64,000 nt of DNA from Prorocentrum cordatum (GCA_963575745.1 CAUYUJ010010402.1:52501-116500); one strand, 5' to 3'; shown: positions 39,188 through 48,546, counted from the stretch's first letter. The notes: generated by a model from the sequence alone, not told the origin. Made by a program: numbers and translations.

Positions 39188-40786
39188 TCATTTCTCACAT
39201 GGTGAGTTTCCGCCGCGCCTCGTCGCCCGAGCTTCCCCTCTGCAGCACCTCGGGCGGACGTCCACACTCCAGTGACCTGTCCGCGCGTAGGCACCTCTGC
39301 TTCTCACACTTCTCACAATCAGCGCTCCTCTTCTCCAGCCTCGCACGCGCGGCGTATCCTGACGCTTTTGCTCGAAGCCTTCGCCCTCGTAGCCCTCAGG
39401 AGCAGCATGTTGTCGAAATCTGCTCTGAGGGGCCACGTGGGCCTCCCGCTCGACCCTGTGATGGTGAAGGTGCCGTTTTTTCTTACCATCTGGGTGGAGA
39501 TATCTTTGATATCGCCTCTCCGCCTTCCTCTGGTCAGCCTTCGGGAATGGCCCCCACTTTCCATGTACGTCCTCCGCTTCCCATTGGATTCCAGCACTGT
39601 AGCTGATGGCATCGGGAACTACCGCTTCGCCGACTTCTAGCCACGTCCTGGCGATTCGGGCGCGTGCTCTCCACATGGCCCTGCTGACGCTGTAGCTGCT
39701 CACGCTCTCCGTCTTCTCGGATCCAGCCGTGGCGACAAAGTGGGACGAGGAGGAGCTAGGGATGTAGGGCTCTAGCTTCGCCCCCGCCGTTTCCTTCCAT
39801 TTTTCGCACTTCTCGCTGGGCTCTGTCTTCGCCTTCGCATTCTCGCACGCCCTGATCCCAGCGCTGTAGCTGACGGTGTCGGGCTCTATCTTCGCCTTCC
39901 ACTCCTCGCGCGCGCTGTTCCCAGTGCTGTGGCTACTAATAGATGGCTCTATATCCGCCTTCCACTGATCGCATTTTCCACTTGGCTCTGGCTTCCCTTT
40001 CTCGCATGCCCTGATAGCAGCGCTGTAGCAGATGGTGTCGGGCTCTACCCTCGCCTTCCACTTCTCACACGCGCCGTCGGGCTCCAGCTTCGCCTTTCCC
40101 TTCTCACTTGCCCTGATCTCAGCGCTGTAGCTTCTGGTGTCGGGTTCGTGCGTCGCCTTCCATTTCTCGCACGCGCTGACCCTAGTGTAGGGGCTAGCGA
40201 TGTCGGGCTCCAACTTCGCCTCTCCCCTGTCGTACGCCGTCCACTTCTCGCAGGTTTCGCTTGGCTCCGGCTTCCCTTTCTCGCATGCCTTGATAACAGC
40301 GCTGTGGCCGATGGTGTCGGGCTTTATCTTCGCCTTCCACTTCTCGCACGCGCTGTCCGCGTTGCTGGGGCTCGCGCTGTCGGGCTCCAGCTTCGCCTCT
40401 CCCCTCACATACGCCTTCCACGCCTCGCACGTTCCGCTTGGCTGTGGCTTCCCCTTCTCGCATGCCCAGACAGCAGAGCTGCAGCAGATGGTGTCGGGCT
40501 CTATCTTCGCCTTCCACTTTTCGCACGCGCTGACCTTTTTGCTGCGGCTAGCGAGGCAGGGCTCTACCTTCGCCTGTCCCTTCTCGCACGCTCTGGTTCC
40601 AGCGTTGTAGCTGATGGTGTTGGGCACAATCTTCACCTTCCATTCCTCGCACGCGCTGTCCCCAGTGCTGTGGCTAGCGATGTCGGGCTCTAGCTTCGCC
40701 TTCCCATTCTCGCACGCCCTGTCCCCAGCGCTGTAGCCGAAGGTGGCGGGTTCGATCTCCGCCTCCCGCTTCTCGCACTCCTGCCA
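39188..40786 (-). CDS. PPR-like repeat protein
   Basis: A minus-strand frame of 532 codons is open from just after a TAG at 40787-40789 to the stop at 39188. Its first 350 codons are built of repeats such as SYSAGIRACEKGK, EKWKAKIEPDT and ACENGKAKLEPDIAS. These match the dinoflagellate PPR consensus (SYSAGISACEKG... then EAKLEPD), but most units lack the middle WQRALALLSEM helix, so they are 28-31 residues or shorter instead of 35. PPR proteins bind RNA in organelles; whether these shortened units still do is unknown. The C-terminal 130 residues are basic and unlike PPR. In-frame text before the TAG (EVDDWAVQFQQPWPWWGLPW) may be an upstream exon. No start codon was established. It could be a degenerating gene. 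Confidence 0.6.
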   Translation of the reverse strand, partial: WQECEKREAEIEPATFGYSAGDRACENGKAKLEPDIASHSTGDSACEEWKVKIVPNTISYNAGTRACEKGQAKVEPCLASRSKKVSACEKWKAKIEPDTICCSSAVWACEKGKPQPSGTCEAWKAYVRGEAKLEPDSASPSNADSACEKWKAKIKPDTIGHSAVIKACEKGKPEPSETCEKWTAYDRGEAKLEPDIASPYTRVSACEKWKATHEPDTRSYSAEIRASEKGKAKLEPDGACEKWKARVEPDTICYSAAIRACEKGKPEPSGKCDQWKADIEPSISSHSTGNSAREEWKAKIEPDTVSYSAGIRACENAKAKTEPSEKCEKWKETAGAKLEPYIPSSSSSHFVATAGSEKTESVSSYSVSRAMWRARARIARTWLEVGEAVVPDAISYSAGIQWEAEDVHGKWGPFPKADQRKAERRYQRYLHPDGKKKRHLHHHRVEREAHVAPQSRFRQHAAPEGYEGEGFEQKRQDTPRVRGWRRGALIVRSVRSRGAYARTGHWSVDVRPRCCRGEARATRRGGNSPCEK

Positions 40787-40789
40787 CTA

Positions 40790-41119
40790 CCCGCTTGTGC
40801 TGGGCTGCCACTGCCGCTCCTCGTAGGCCCCCGCCCACGGGAGGCCCCACCAGGGCCAAGGCTGCTGGAACTGGACCGCCCAGTCGTCCACCTCGGCCTG
40901 GCGGCAGGTGGCCAGGCGGAGCCGTCGATCTGCGCGGCGGCGGCTGCTGCTCACGGCCATGAGGGGCCTCCCTCCGTCGATGGGCCCACACCACGTCGCA
41001 GCATGCAGCATCCTGACCGCGCGCACGCGCCTTCACCGGGGCTGGGGGCTCCCCGATCGCGGGCCGACCGCCGCGCGCCGCCGCGGGCAAGACGGCTGCG
41101 GGGCCTCACCGAGGAGCCA
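40790..41119 (-). other. Possible upstream exon of the PPR-like gene
   Basis: In the same frame as the PPR-like repeats, 41026-40790 reads LRLATCRQAEVDDWAVQFQQ and PWPWWGLPWAGAYEERQWQP before the TAG at 40787-40789. The Trp- and Gln-rich wording is not low-complexity. Either the TAG is a nonsense change or an intron joins it. Beyond 41030 nothing is recognisable. Confidence 0.3.
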
Positions 41120-41925
41120 CCTAGTAGGAGGAGGAGGAGGAGGAGTAGGAGGAGGAGGAGTAGGAGGAGGAGGAGGAGGAGGAGGAGGAGGGTTCTCATT
41201 GGCAGCGGCGACGGACCCCCCCCCGCCCCCGGATGCGTCACCCCCCACCCCAACGTCGCAGCCAAGGCGCCCCCCCTCTCCCTAAGGCTCCCCCCCCGAG
41301 CTGCTCATGGCCCCCTCCTGGGCACCTGTGTGCACGGCGGCCGCGGCCTCACGGCCTGAGGCCGACGGGAACGGCGCTAACGCTAAAAGGCCAACTGCTG
41401 CCCCTCCCCGATGAGTCTAGGCGCGACCACCCAAGTAGTCTTCTCCTGGACTTGGGCGGGCCCCGCCTCTCCTGGCGCTGGCCCCCTGCGGGGTGCTACC
41501 GATGGACCGCCCCAGAACGCTGCCTCCGGCAGCGGGGCGAGCCCCCAAGAGCCCCCAAGAGGCCCCCCCGGAGGAACCCAAGACGCCCCAAGAGCCCTCG
41601 GCGAGAAGGCCCAAATCAATGACATGACTTCGCTTTGGGCAACATGTTGGCCTCGTGGTGGGAGGGGGGGTTCATGTCACCAGCCCTATGGGCGTGAGTG
41701 GACAAGAGCGTTTCGTTTTCCACCCCTCCTTCTTACCCCTCTTGGAAGGGATTTGCCATTGCTCCCTATCAATAAGCACACCCTTCCCAGGCGACCGGCA
41801 GCCCCCTTGACCTTGACCAGGACAAATGACCCCCCTACAATCCATTCAAACAAAAAGAGCAAAATCCATGTTGGAGAAACTATTGGGTCATGCTCGTGGA
41901 CTCCACGAGCACTTTGCATTGTTTC
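41120..41925. other. GGA tract and unassigned sequence
   Basis: AGGAGGAGG with TAGGAGG steps at 41125-41190. Poly-C runs near 41217 and 41268. CCAAGAGGCCC words at 41548-41595. No gene recognised. Confidence 0.45.
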
Positions 41926-42160
41926 TTTGACAAAGACGGCGGGGGTGTTATCAGATTGCCTGCTGTGCGCAAGGCCACCACGGCAAAATCTGGATCATGT
42001 GCGGCCACCCTGCGATTATTGCCCATTTGGTTTTGATCAAGACAGTGGGGATGCTGGCATATTGCCTCCTGTGTGCAAGCTCACCAGAAACCATGATGGC
42101 CTCCCGCTGCGATTGTGCATGGATTCTCGATAAGGATGGTGGATGCCCACGTGTTTTTTC
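41926..42160. repeat. Tandem repeat of about 100 bases, 2.4 units
   Basis: TTTGACAAAGACGGCGGGGG at 41926, TTTGATCAAGACAGTGGGG at 42032 and TCTCGATAAGGATGGTGG at 42125 start successive units. Each continues GATTGCCT-CTGTGTGCAAG and ends near CTGCGATT. Confidence 0.55.
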
Positions 42161-42174
42161 ACGATGTATTATAC

Positions 42175-42390
42175 CACGTGCGCGGGCGCATCTGGTACAC
42201 TCTGCGCGTGCCCCAAACGTGGCGCACCTGGCACAGCTGGACCATGCGGCACACATGGCGCACTTGGAGCACGTGGCGCATCTGGGCTAAAAGGCGTGCC
42301 TGCCACGCTTGGGCCCCACGGGTGCCTGGCGCACATGGCGCGCGTGGCGCGCCTGGCACGCGAGGCACACCTCGCCGCAGCGTCGCAAAC
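42175..42390. repeat. GTGGCGCACCTGG minisatellite
   Basis: GGCGCATCTGG, CGTGGCGCACCTGGCAC, CATGGCGCACTTGGAGCAC and CGTGGCGCATCTGG follow each other with a period near 12-15 bases through CTGGCACGCGAGGCACACC. Confidence 0.6.
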
Positions 42391-42950
42391 GTGGGGTCTG
42401 CGTTGGTTTCCAGCAGCTGTCCATCCATAGACGACCGCTGAAACATGCTGAGGCTCGGGCCCGGGCATTACTAGGGCGGGTGGGAGTGAGCGAGACAGCT
42501 TGCGGGCGGGAAGGGCGTCGTGACACTCCCCCGAAGCTCCTACCCCTGCGTTTGGAGGGGGGCCCAGCGAGGGGTTAGTAAAGAGGCTCCTAAGAGACCC
42601 CCAATAAGCCCGAAGAGCCTCGCCCAGGCACTCGAGACGCTTCAAGAGGCCTCCGGGACCGCCACAAGGCCCCCACGAGGCCAAGAGGCCCCAAACGGCC
42701 TAATTACAATAGGCTACCAAGGGGCATCCGAAGAAACTATGAGAGGCATCCAAGAGGCCTCTGGCCTCTCTGTTCGCCCTCCTCCGCCTCTTCCCCATCA
42801 TCCTCTTAATCCTCTTCCTCCCTCCTCCCTCCTCCCTCCTCCCTCCTCCCTCCTCCCCCTCCCCCTCCTCCCGTCCTCCTCCTCCTCCTCATCCTCCTCC
42901 TCCTCCTCCTCCTCCTCCTCCTCCTCCATCCTCCTCCTGCCCTCATCCCG
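42391..42950. repeat. CCAAGAGGCC words, then CTC tract
   Basis: Bases 42575-42770 repeat CCTAAGAGACCCCC, CAAGAGGCCTCC and CACGAGGCCAAGAGGCC. From 42790 to 42945 there is a CTC/CTCCCTCC tract. No gene. Confidence 0.6.
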
Positions 42951-43425
42951 AGCCGCTGCGTCGGTGGCGTTCTTGGCGGGCTCCCCGGCGTCGTCGGCCC
43001 CAGCGCTGGCGGTGCGGTCGCCGGGCGGCGGCGCAAGCGCCTGCTGCCGCACAGTGTGCGCGAGGAACGGTGCGGTGGAGGGAGGAGAGAATGAAGGGGC
43101 CCAAGGACACAAAAAGAAATATACAAATCCCATGATTCACCATATTTCTTTACGTATATGTTTTGGATTTCCGTCTCCCCCCCCACTTCCCATAACTACA
43201 CATATTTTCCTGGGAATCAACGATTCATTGTGTCCATGTGTTTATATTCCCCTGAACATTGTGCGCGAGGAAAGCTGCGAGGGAGGGAAAAGAGAAGAGA
43301 ACCCAAACAACCGAAACTCCGAACAAAAGCGGGCCCATCGGCTTTTGGCAATTTACGGTTTCTGTGTGCCCTCAACAAGCCCCCAAACCATCAAAACACG
43401 ACTCAAAATGAACAACCGGCCCTGG
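42951..43425. other. Unassigned, locally AT-richer
   Basis: From 43110 to 43420 the sequence is visibly less GC-rich than its neighbours (ACAAAAAGAAATATACAAATC). A minus-strand frame across 42950-43130 has no known motif. No gene called. Confidence 0.35.
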
Positions 43426-43670
43426 TCGGGGATCCTCTGACCCGGGTCAATCCAGACCCGGGTCAGCAGGAAACCAAAAACTGCAATGCAGGAAAAAAAA
43501 ACTGCAACGCAGGTCCTCGCAAACCCGGGTCAGCCAATACGCGCGGCCGCCTCGCGGCCACGAGCGGCTCCCTGACCCGGGTCAGCCAATGGGGGCCTTC
43601 GCAGGATCCTGCAGGATCCGGCGCCCTGGCTGACCCCCGTTTGCACTGACCCCCGTCTCGAGGCTCCCGA
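43426..43670. mobile_element. F4 repeat, copy 3
   Basis: By eye it differs from the 31.34-kb copy at only a handful of positions. It keeps the CCTGCATTG/GCAATGCAGG word, poly-A run, GCGGCCGCCTCGCGGCC and GGATCCTGCAGGATCC. Left boundary TCGGGGATCCTCTGACC. Confidence 0.8.
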
Positions 43671-44081
43671 CCTGGGGAGGTTGTCCAGACCGCTGGGGGT
43701 CCACGCATCGATCAAATTTGAGTGCCGGATGCCTCGGGAGGGGACTGACACACTGACCATGGGCTCCTAGAGCGGAGGGAAGTCACACTGGAGATCCAAA
43801 TGCTCGCACGTCCCTCGTCGGACAGGAGCGTTAATCACAACAGCGGAAGCATCCCGCGGGCCAAAGCCCACAGGAAGGTTAAGGGAGGGAAGAGGAGGGT
43901 TCACTCTGCCCAGAAAAGGGGGGGGGCATCCGAGCAGGAGGAGGGGCGAGGGAGGGAAAGACGAGTTTCTCTACCCCTGCAGACGCACTGCACAAAGACG
44001 GCAAGCGGCGCCGACGCAGAGCGACACCACCGCAGCGCGCGCGTCGCGAGGCGCCGCGCGGCGGCCTCCCGCTAGGGGGCG
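43671..44081. other. 3' flank of the carrier gene
   Basis: Spacer between an F4 copy and the carrier stop codon. It contains a GGGAGGGAAGAGGAGGG purine stretch near 43880-43960. Polyadenylation signals cannot be judged (dinoflagellates lack AATAAA). Confidence 0.4.
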
Positions 44082-45152
44082 TCAAGGCCACGTGCGCCGC
44101 AGCCACAGCAGGACCTGGTCGTGCACCGCAAACGTGATGCCCGTGGTGGGCGCGGTCTTCATCACCGAAGGCAACAGCCCGCGGTACAGCGCCCAGGGCC
44201 CCTCGCGCGCGACGATCAGCCGGAGGGCCTCCGCGCTGGTGGCCGCGTACGGCATGCTCTCCCCGTAGGCCGCGTGCCGCGTCACGCCCATCATCTGGAT
44301 GCGCTTCTTCAGCGTGTCCAGCGGGTGTGTCACCACCCTCGTGACGATGCCGGCCAGCGTCCCGGTGGCCAGCTGGAAGTCGGGCCGCCCGCTGAGCCGC
44401 GGGCACGCCCTGCCCGCGGCCTCGTAGAAGGTCAACATGGCTCCCGTGTGCGGCACCACCAGGAGGAGCGCTGGCGCGAGGCCCTTGTAGAACCCGCGCA
44501 GCCCGCGCCGCCTCCACAAGCTCCCTGCCAAGTGACTGTAGCTGTGGAAGGCCGGGGGCACCCCCTGTCCCGCGAACAGGGTCCGCGTCAGGTCCAGGGG
44601 GTAGCAACTCGCCGTCGCCACCGCGCCTCCGACGCCGCCCGTGACGAAGGAGACGAGCAGCGGCCGGTCCGAGCACAGCCCCTGCAGCCGCGGCCGCAGC
44701 AGGCCGAAGACCGCGAACTGCACGCCGGTGTACCCTGCGCACAACAGCTCGGCAGTCAGGTTGCCCCGCCAGAGCCCGACAAGGCCCTCGCGCTGCCAGA
44801 TGGCGGTCACCGCCTGGGCGACGCCCGTGTAGGTCGCCCCGCTCCCGGGGCGCACGCCCGCCGTCTGCAGCTGGAACCGGATCTTCAGGACGTCCAGCGG
44901 TGCCACGCAAAAGCGCGCCACGGCGCCCGCCACCGAGCCAGCGAGAGCCTCGCTCCATCCGCCGGGCCCGGCCGCGGGGACCATGCGGGCGCCGGCGGCC
45001 GCGGCCGCGGGGCGGCTTGCATGCGCTTGAAGATCCGGAGATGGGATGGGCGGATGGAAGACCCAAAACTGGAGCGGGTGAAAATCCGAGACTTGGGGGA
45101 CTTCTTCAAATGGGGGAGTGGGCATCTCGCTTAACACTTCGCGGGCGCTCAT
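44082..45152 (-). CDS. Mitochondrial carrier, thiamine pyrophosphate carrier-like
   Basis: A 356-codon uninterrupted frame with the three-fold structure of the SLC25 family. The signature PxDxxK/R occurs three times, a hundred or so residues apart: APLDVLKIRF at 84-93, YPLDLTRTLF at 184-193, HPLDTLKKRIQ at 276-286. Each is followed by a G-L-R/KG matrix motif (GLVGLWRGN, GLRGFYKGL, GPWALYRGL). The IRFQLQ and HPLD-KKRIQ wording is closest to SLC25A19/TPC1, which imports thiamine pyrophosphate into mitochondria; the exact substrate is inference. The first 56 residues are extra. ATG at 44984 (MVPAAGPGGW) would give a typical 300-residue protein and may be the true start. No introns. Confidence 0.85.
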   Translation of the reverse strand: MSAREVLSEMPTPPFEEVPQVSDFHPLQFWVFHPPIPSPDLQAHASRPAAAAAGARMVPAAGPGGWSEALAGSVAGAVARFCVAPLDVLKIRFQLQTAGVRPGSGATYTGVAQAVTAIWQREGLVGLWRGNLTAELLCAGYTGVQFAVFGLLRPRLQGLCSDRPLLVSFVTGGVGGAVATASCYPLDLTRTLFAGQGVPPAFHSYSHLAGSLWRRRGLRGFYKGLAPALLLVVPHTGAMLTFYEAAGRACPRLSGRPDFQLATGTLAGIVTRVVTHPLDTLKKRIQMMGVTRHAAYGESMPYAATSAEALRLIVAREGPWALYRGLLPSVMKTAPTTGITFAVHDQVLLWLRRTWP

Positions 45153-45282
45153 GAACAGATGTTTGAACCTTGTCGCAAATACACAGCTGAAGGACAGCCC
45201 ATCGGGCGCCGGTCTTCACATGGGGGCGCTTCTTGGAAGGCGTGCAGGGGTTGAAGAGGAGCGTGTTTGGGACGGGAGGAAG
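45153..45282. other. 5' flank of the carrier gene
   Basis: 130 bases between the upstream ATG and the F9 copy. No spliced-leader relic was seen on the minus strand. The nearby element means the promoter, if any, lies next to or inside transposon DNA. Confidence 0.35.
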
Positions 45283-45595
45283 TACCGTCGGCCCGTATCG
45301 CAAGGATGCGCAATACTGGCCGTCGCTCGGACGTCCATTCCCCATGTTGTTGTTGGTTTCGTGCGTGGTTTTTGTTTGCAGGATGATCCAGGATGCTCCT
45401 TTATTATCCCCGCCGAGAAAAAGTGCACACGTCCGAACGATACCAATAATAAGGATGCAAGGGTCTTGGAAGCCCATTTCGAAGCTTCTCGAGCGGGGCG
45501 CGGCCAACGAAAGTGGCCAAGGATGGACCGAGGAGGCAAGGATGCGAGGGTACCCTTGGGAAGGTTGCCCATCATCACCATGCGGGTTGACTGTA
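45283..45595. mobile_element. F9 Tc1/mariner-like MITE interrupted by F1
   Basis: The left end TACCGTCGGCCCGTATCG and right end CATGCGGGTTGACTGTA match the uninterrupted copy at 36403-36571. The body AAGGATGCAAGGGTCTTGG, GAGCGGGGCGCGGCCAACG and GGATGCGAGGGTACCC resumes after the F1 insertion at 45317-45446. Confidence 0.8.
45317..45446. mobile_element. F1 element inserted into F9
   Basis: Left TGGCCGTCGCTCGGACGTCC, right CACACGTCCGAACGATACC. Left flank ATGCGCAATAC and right flank CAATAATAAGGATGC; the uninterrupted F9 copy reads ATGCGCGGTAAGGATGC. A short duplicated AATA or ATA is possible but the junction is ambiguous. Confidence 0.8.
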
Positions 45596-46269
45596 CTACA
45601 GCGTCATGGCTGCATCTTAGCTTTACTCTGGCTCTCCTCGGTCGGTCGTTCTGAGACTGCCGACTCAGAGTCAAATCTGGCCGATCCTAGCCTGGGCTAT
45701 AGAAGCACAAATGGAGAGGGGGACGCGCAGCAGTCAACGAAACCCCTTTACCCAGCGACGCCGTCGACGCCTTCGATGCCGCTGGGCTGCGCCCTGAAAG
45801 GACCCGGGAGCCAACCCCAACTCTGCCTCTCCGGTGGGGAGGGGCTGTGCCTCGCGTGGGCCCCGCCGAATGCCGGCCGAACAACGCCGCGAGGGCAATG
45901 GCAATGCTAGCGACCGGGACGCACCCAGCACCCAGCCTGGCCCGCTTCCCACACTCTCCCCCTCCTCTTCGCTACAGCCTCCGAGCCACCACCGTGCACA
46001 AGGCACTGAGTTCAATCGACCTCTTGTCTCACCCTTCGCTCAATACACAGGGCCCCGCTGCGATCAGGATCGTAGATGTGAACGCCCTCTGCCCGACCAA
46101 CCTCCGTATCCGCCCGTATCGCCTTGGGGACGCTCGTTGGAAGAGGGCAAAGTTACCAGATTCAGGAGTACCCCAAGAACGAGTTCCGCCGAATTCGGTA
46201 ATCAAACAAGACTAAGACTGCGGATGTTCACGACCAGCTGCATCAGGACTGCCCTCCCCCTCCCCTTCC
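45596..46269. other. Unassigned, 5' flank of LINE D
   Basis: No recognisable motif; frames are Pro/Ser-rich. A CCCCCTCCCC run (46253-46282) directly precedes the LINE coding region and may be its 5' edge. Confidence 0.4.
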
Positions 46270-46291
46270 CCCTCCCCCTCCCAGCAACAAG

Positions 46292-46840
46292 GTGGCGTCA
46301 TGGAACGTTCGAGGACTTACTGACACGAGAACTATTGAAATTATATCGCATATGGATAAGCGAGGCATCAGCATTTCAGCCCTACAGGAAGCCCGCCGCG
46401 CAAAAGCAGAAGCTTACGAGGTCGACGGGTACAAGATGATCCTTTCCGGCGAAGACACAAACGAGCGTACTTGGACAGGCGTTGGATACATCATTTCACC
46501 AACAACCCGACGAAGAGTCAAAACATATAAACAAATATAAGACAGACTGGCTTGGCTAAAGATCAGAACTGACATGGGGGCGCTGGCCATTATCACCGGA
46601 TACGCGCCTCACAACCTCAAACCGCTCCATGAAAGACGCGATTTCTACACAGCGTTGGATACGACACACCGGTCTTGCAATGCCGCCGCTGGCAAGCTCA
46701 TCGTTGGCGACTTCAACGCCAGAGTGGGAAAAGCTGATCCAAGAGAAGACGCTGTCTTGGGAGAATTTGGATGAGGACGGCGCGCACAGCACGAAGTTGA
46801 GCAGCCGAACCAGGATCTGATGATTGAGTTCTGCACGAGT
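46292..46840 (+). pseudogene. APE endonuclease domain of LINE D
   Basis: It begins VASWNVRGLTDTRTIEII (46287 onward, the WNVRGL strand), ISISALQEARRAKAEAY (catalytic LQE) and WTGVGYIISPTTRRRV, then an in-frame TAA at 46538. It resumes in the same frame with ALAIITGYAPHNL (YAP motif) and LIVGDFNARVGKADPRED (GDFNA-G motif). A frame change near 46775 leads to NQDLMIEFCTSGDLQFTN. The final SDH motif appears as ATNHFFVVVDM at about 47033-47065, with Ser-Asp changed to Thr-Asn. Confidence 0.8.
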
Positions 46841-46902
46841 GGTGACCTACAATTCACAAATACATTGATTTCGCTACCATTGGAAGAACAAAAATCACAT
46901 TC

Positions 46903-48546
46903 ATGGAAGCGGGAGTCCTGCCAATGGAAGACATAGCAGAAGATAACTACAACATTTTAGACATCTTAGAATGTGACGCACATTTGCGGCATAAAATCGT
47001 TGCGCTACGAAGTCACCGGGAAGCGGCCCTGGCTACAAACCATTTTTTCGTGGTGGTAGACATGGCTATACAACCTTCCATACGGAAGCCGCGGGAAACG
47101 GGACGGCCGAACAGAAGTGGCGTTCAAGACCCACGAGTACTGCACGCATATGTGGGCAACTCTATGGGAACTATTTCGTCGTTTCCTGGGCAACTGGCCG
47201 ATATTCAAGACATGTGGGAAAGAGGACAAGCAGCAACGCAATCTGCAGCAAGCGCGCTCCCGAAACGCCAGAAGGAGAGCATCAAGCCATGGATTACACA
47301 ACGCACTCTTGATCTCATTCGCCGCCGTACCGAGGCCCGAACGGCCAACGACATAACCGAGGAGAGAATATTGTTGAAAGCGATGCGCAATGCGTGCAAG
47401 CAAGATAAAACAGTTTGGGTTGATACGCAATTTTCGACTGGCAGCTGGGACGCTCTGAAAAAGCGTTGCCGGCCTAAGCCACGACGCCAAGGGAGGCTAA
47501 GAAATATGAGTGGGAAGTTGGTGGAAAACACACAGAGAGCAGAGACAATGGCTGAGTACCTGGAGAAAGTGCAGAGGAAAGGGCGGACAGCAGAGCTTCT
47601 AGACGTCTCACCTGGAGATTACTTGCCGGCTTCGGAAGCAGACTTTACGAAAGAGGAGGTTGGCAAAGCAATCGAGAAGCTCAAACGTGGCAAAGCTTCT
47701 GGTGTGGACGATGTCCCAGCAGAGTATTGGAAGGCTATTGCTACAGACCCAGGCGGACTGGAGTGGATCACAAACGTGTGCAACAAATTTTGGAACGAGG
47801 AGGCCGTGCTAGATTAGAAGAAATCAGTTATCTCAATGATACGTAAAAACAAAGGGGCCGTCGACAACTGCGACAATTACCGCCCAATCAACCTGCTCTG
47901 TGTCGCGTACAAGCTAATCGCGGGTCTTCTTCTTCGGCGGGTGCAAGATGCAGGGGCAGAAGAAACATTATCGCCAACGCAATTTGGTTTCCGACGAGAG
48001 CGCGGAACATCAGATGCTATACACGCTGTTCGCCGGTAGATTGATCTAGCTTACGCAGACAAGCAAGGAGGTACTGCATTTGTCGCATTGGATTGGAAGA
48101 AAGCTTTCGACTCGTTGAATGTCGAGGCGCTGCTGGAAGCTTTGCACAAATTTGGAGTCCCTCGGCGCGTCGTTACAATTATTGGCCACATCTACGAGGG
48201 CAGAACATTCAGCGCGGCGGATGGACGACACCGGTCCTCAGAACGACAGCAATTATCTGGGATATCACAAGGTTGCCCACTTTCGCCGTTCTTGTTCATT
48301 ATGGTCATGACGATGGTAATTCGGAGCGCTACACACAACGGTGACGCGGAGGTACGACGAGCATGGGCAGATGGGTTCTTTGGTATACGGTTGTACGCGG
48401 ATGACACCTTTTTCTTGTGGGTCGCAATCCAAATCATTTACAAAGTCTTTTGGGAGCCATTTCTAAATCAGGTGCATGACTTGGTATGGAACTGCATTGG
48501 GATAAATTTCAACTCATGCCGGTTCGTTGCGACATGTCGCTCTTGA
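46903..48546 (+). pseudogene. Reverse transcriptase of LINE D
   Basis: One frame throughout. FTKEEVGKAIEKLKRGKASG and VDDVPAEYWKA are the RT entry block, KNKGAVDNCDNYRPINLL the fingers motif, and PTQFGFRRERGTSDAIHAV the next block. FVALDWKKAFDSLNVEALLE is palm motif A, LSGISQGCPLSPFLFIMVM motif B, and GIRLYADDTFF motif C with YADD. TAG codons at 47815 (between VLD and KKSV) and 48037 (between VRR and IDLAY) interrupt it. All catalytic Asp residues are kept. Confidence 0.85.

Noticed and set aside
37710-39275. A 521-codon plus-strand frame
   Set aside because: It crosses an F2 element, an F7 fragment, a GAC tract and a GGA tract; the open frame reflects repeats lacking stops.
43879-45066. A 395-codon frame overlapping the carrier gene on the same strand
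   Set aside because: It is the shifted shadow of the carrier coding sequence; the carrier frame has three family signatures.
44121-45134. A 337-codon plus-strand frame opposite the carrier
   Set aside because: Antisense shadow of a GC-rich gene; no motif.
45153-45282. Relic spliced leader upstream of the carrier
   Set aside because: Looked for the conserved dinoflagellate leader ending in TTTTGGCTCAAG on the minus strand and did not see it.
46903-48546. TAG read as a sense codon in LINE D
   Set aside because: Two in-frame TAG codons invite the idea of stop reassignment, but LINE D also has a TAA and frameshifts, and host-like genes here end normally. Decay explains it.
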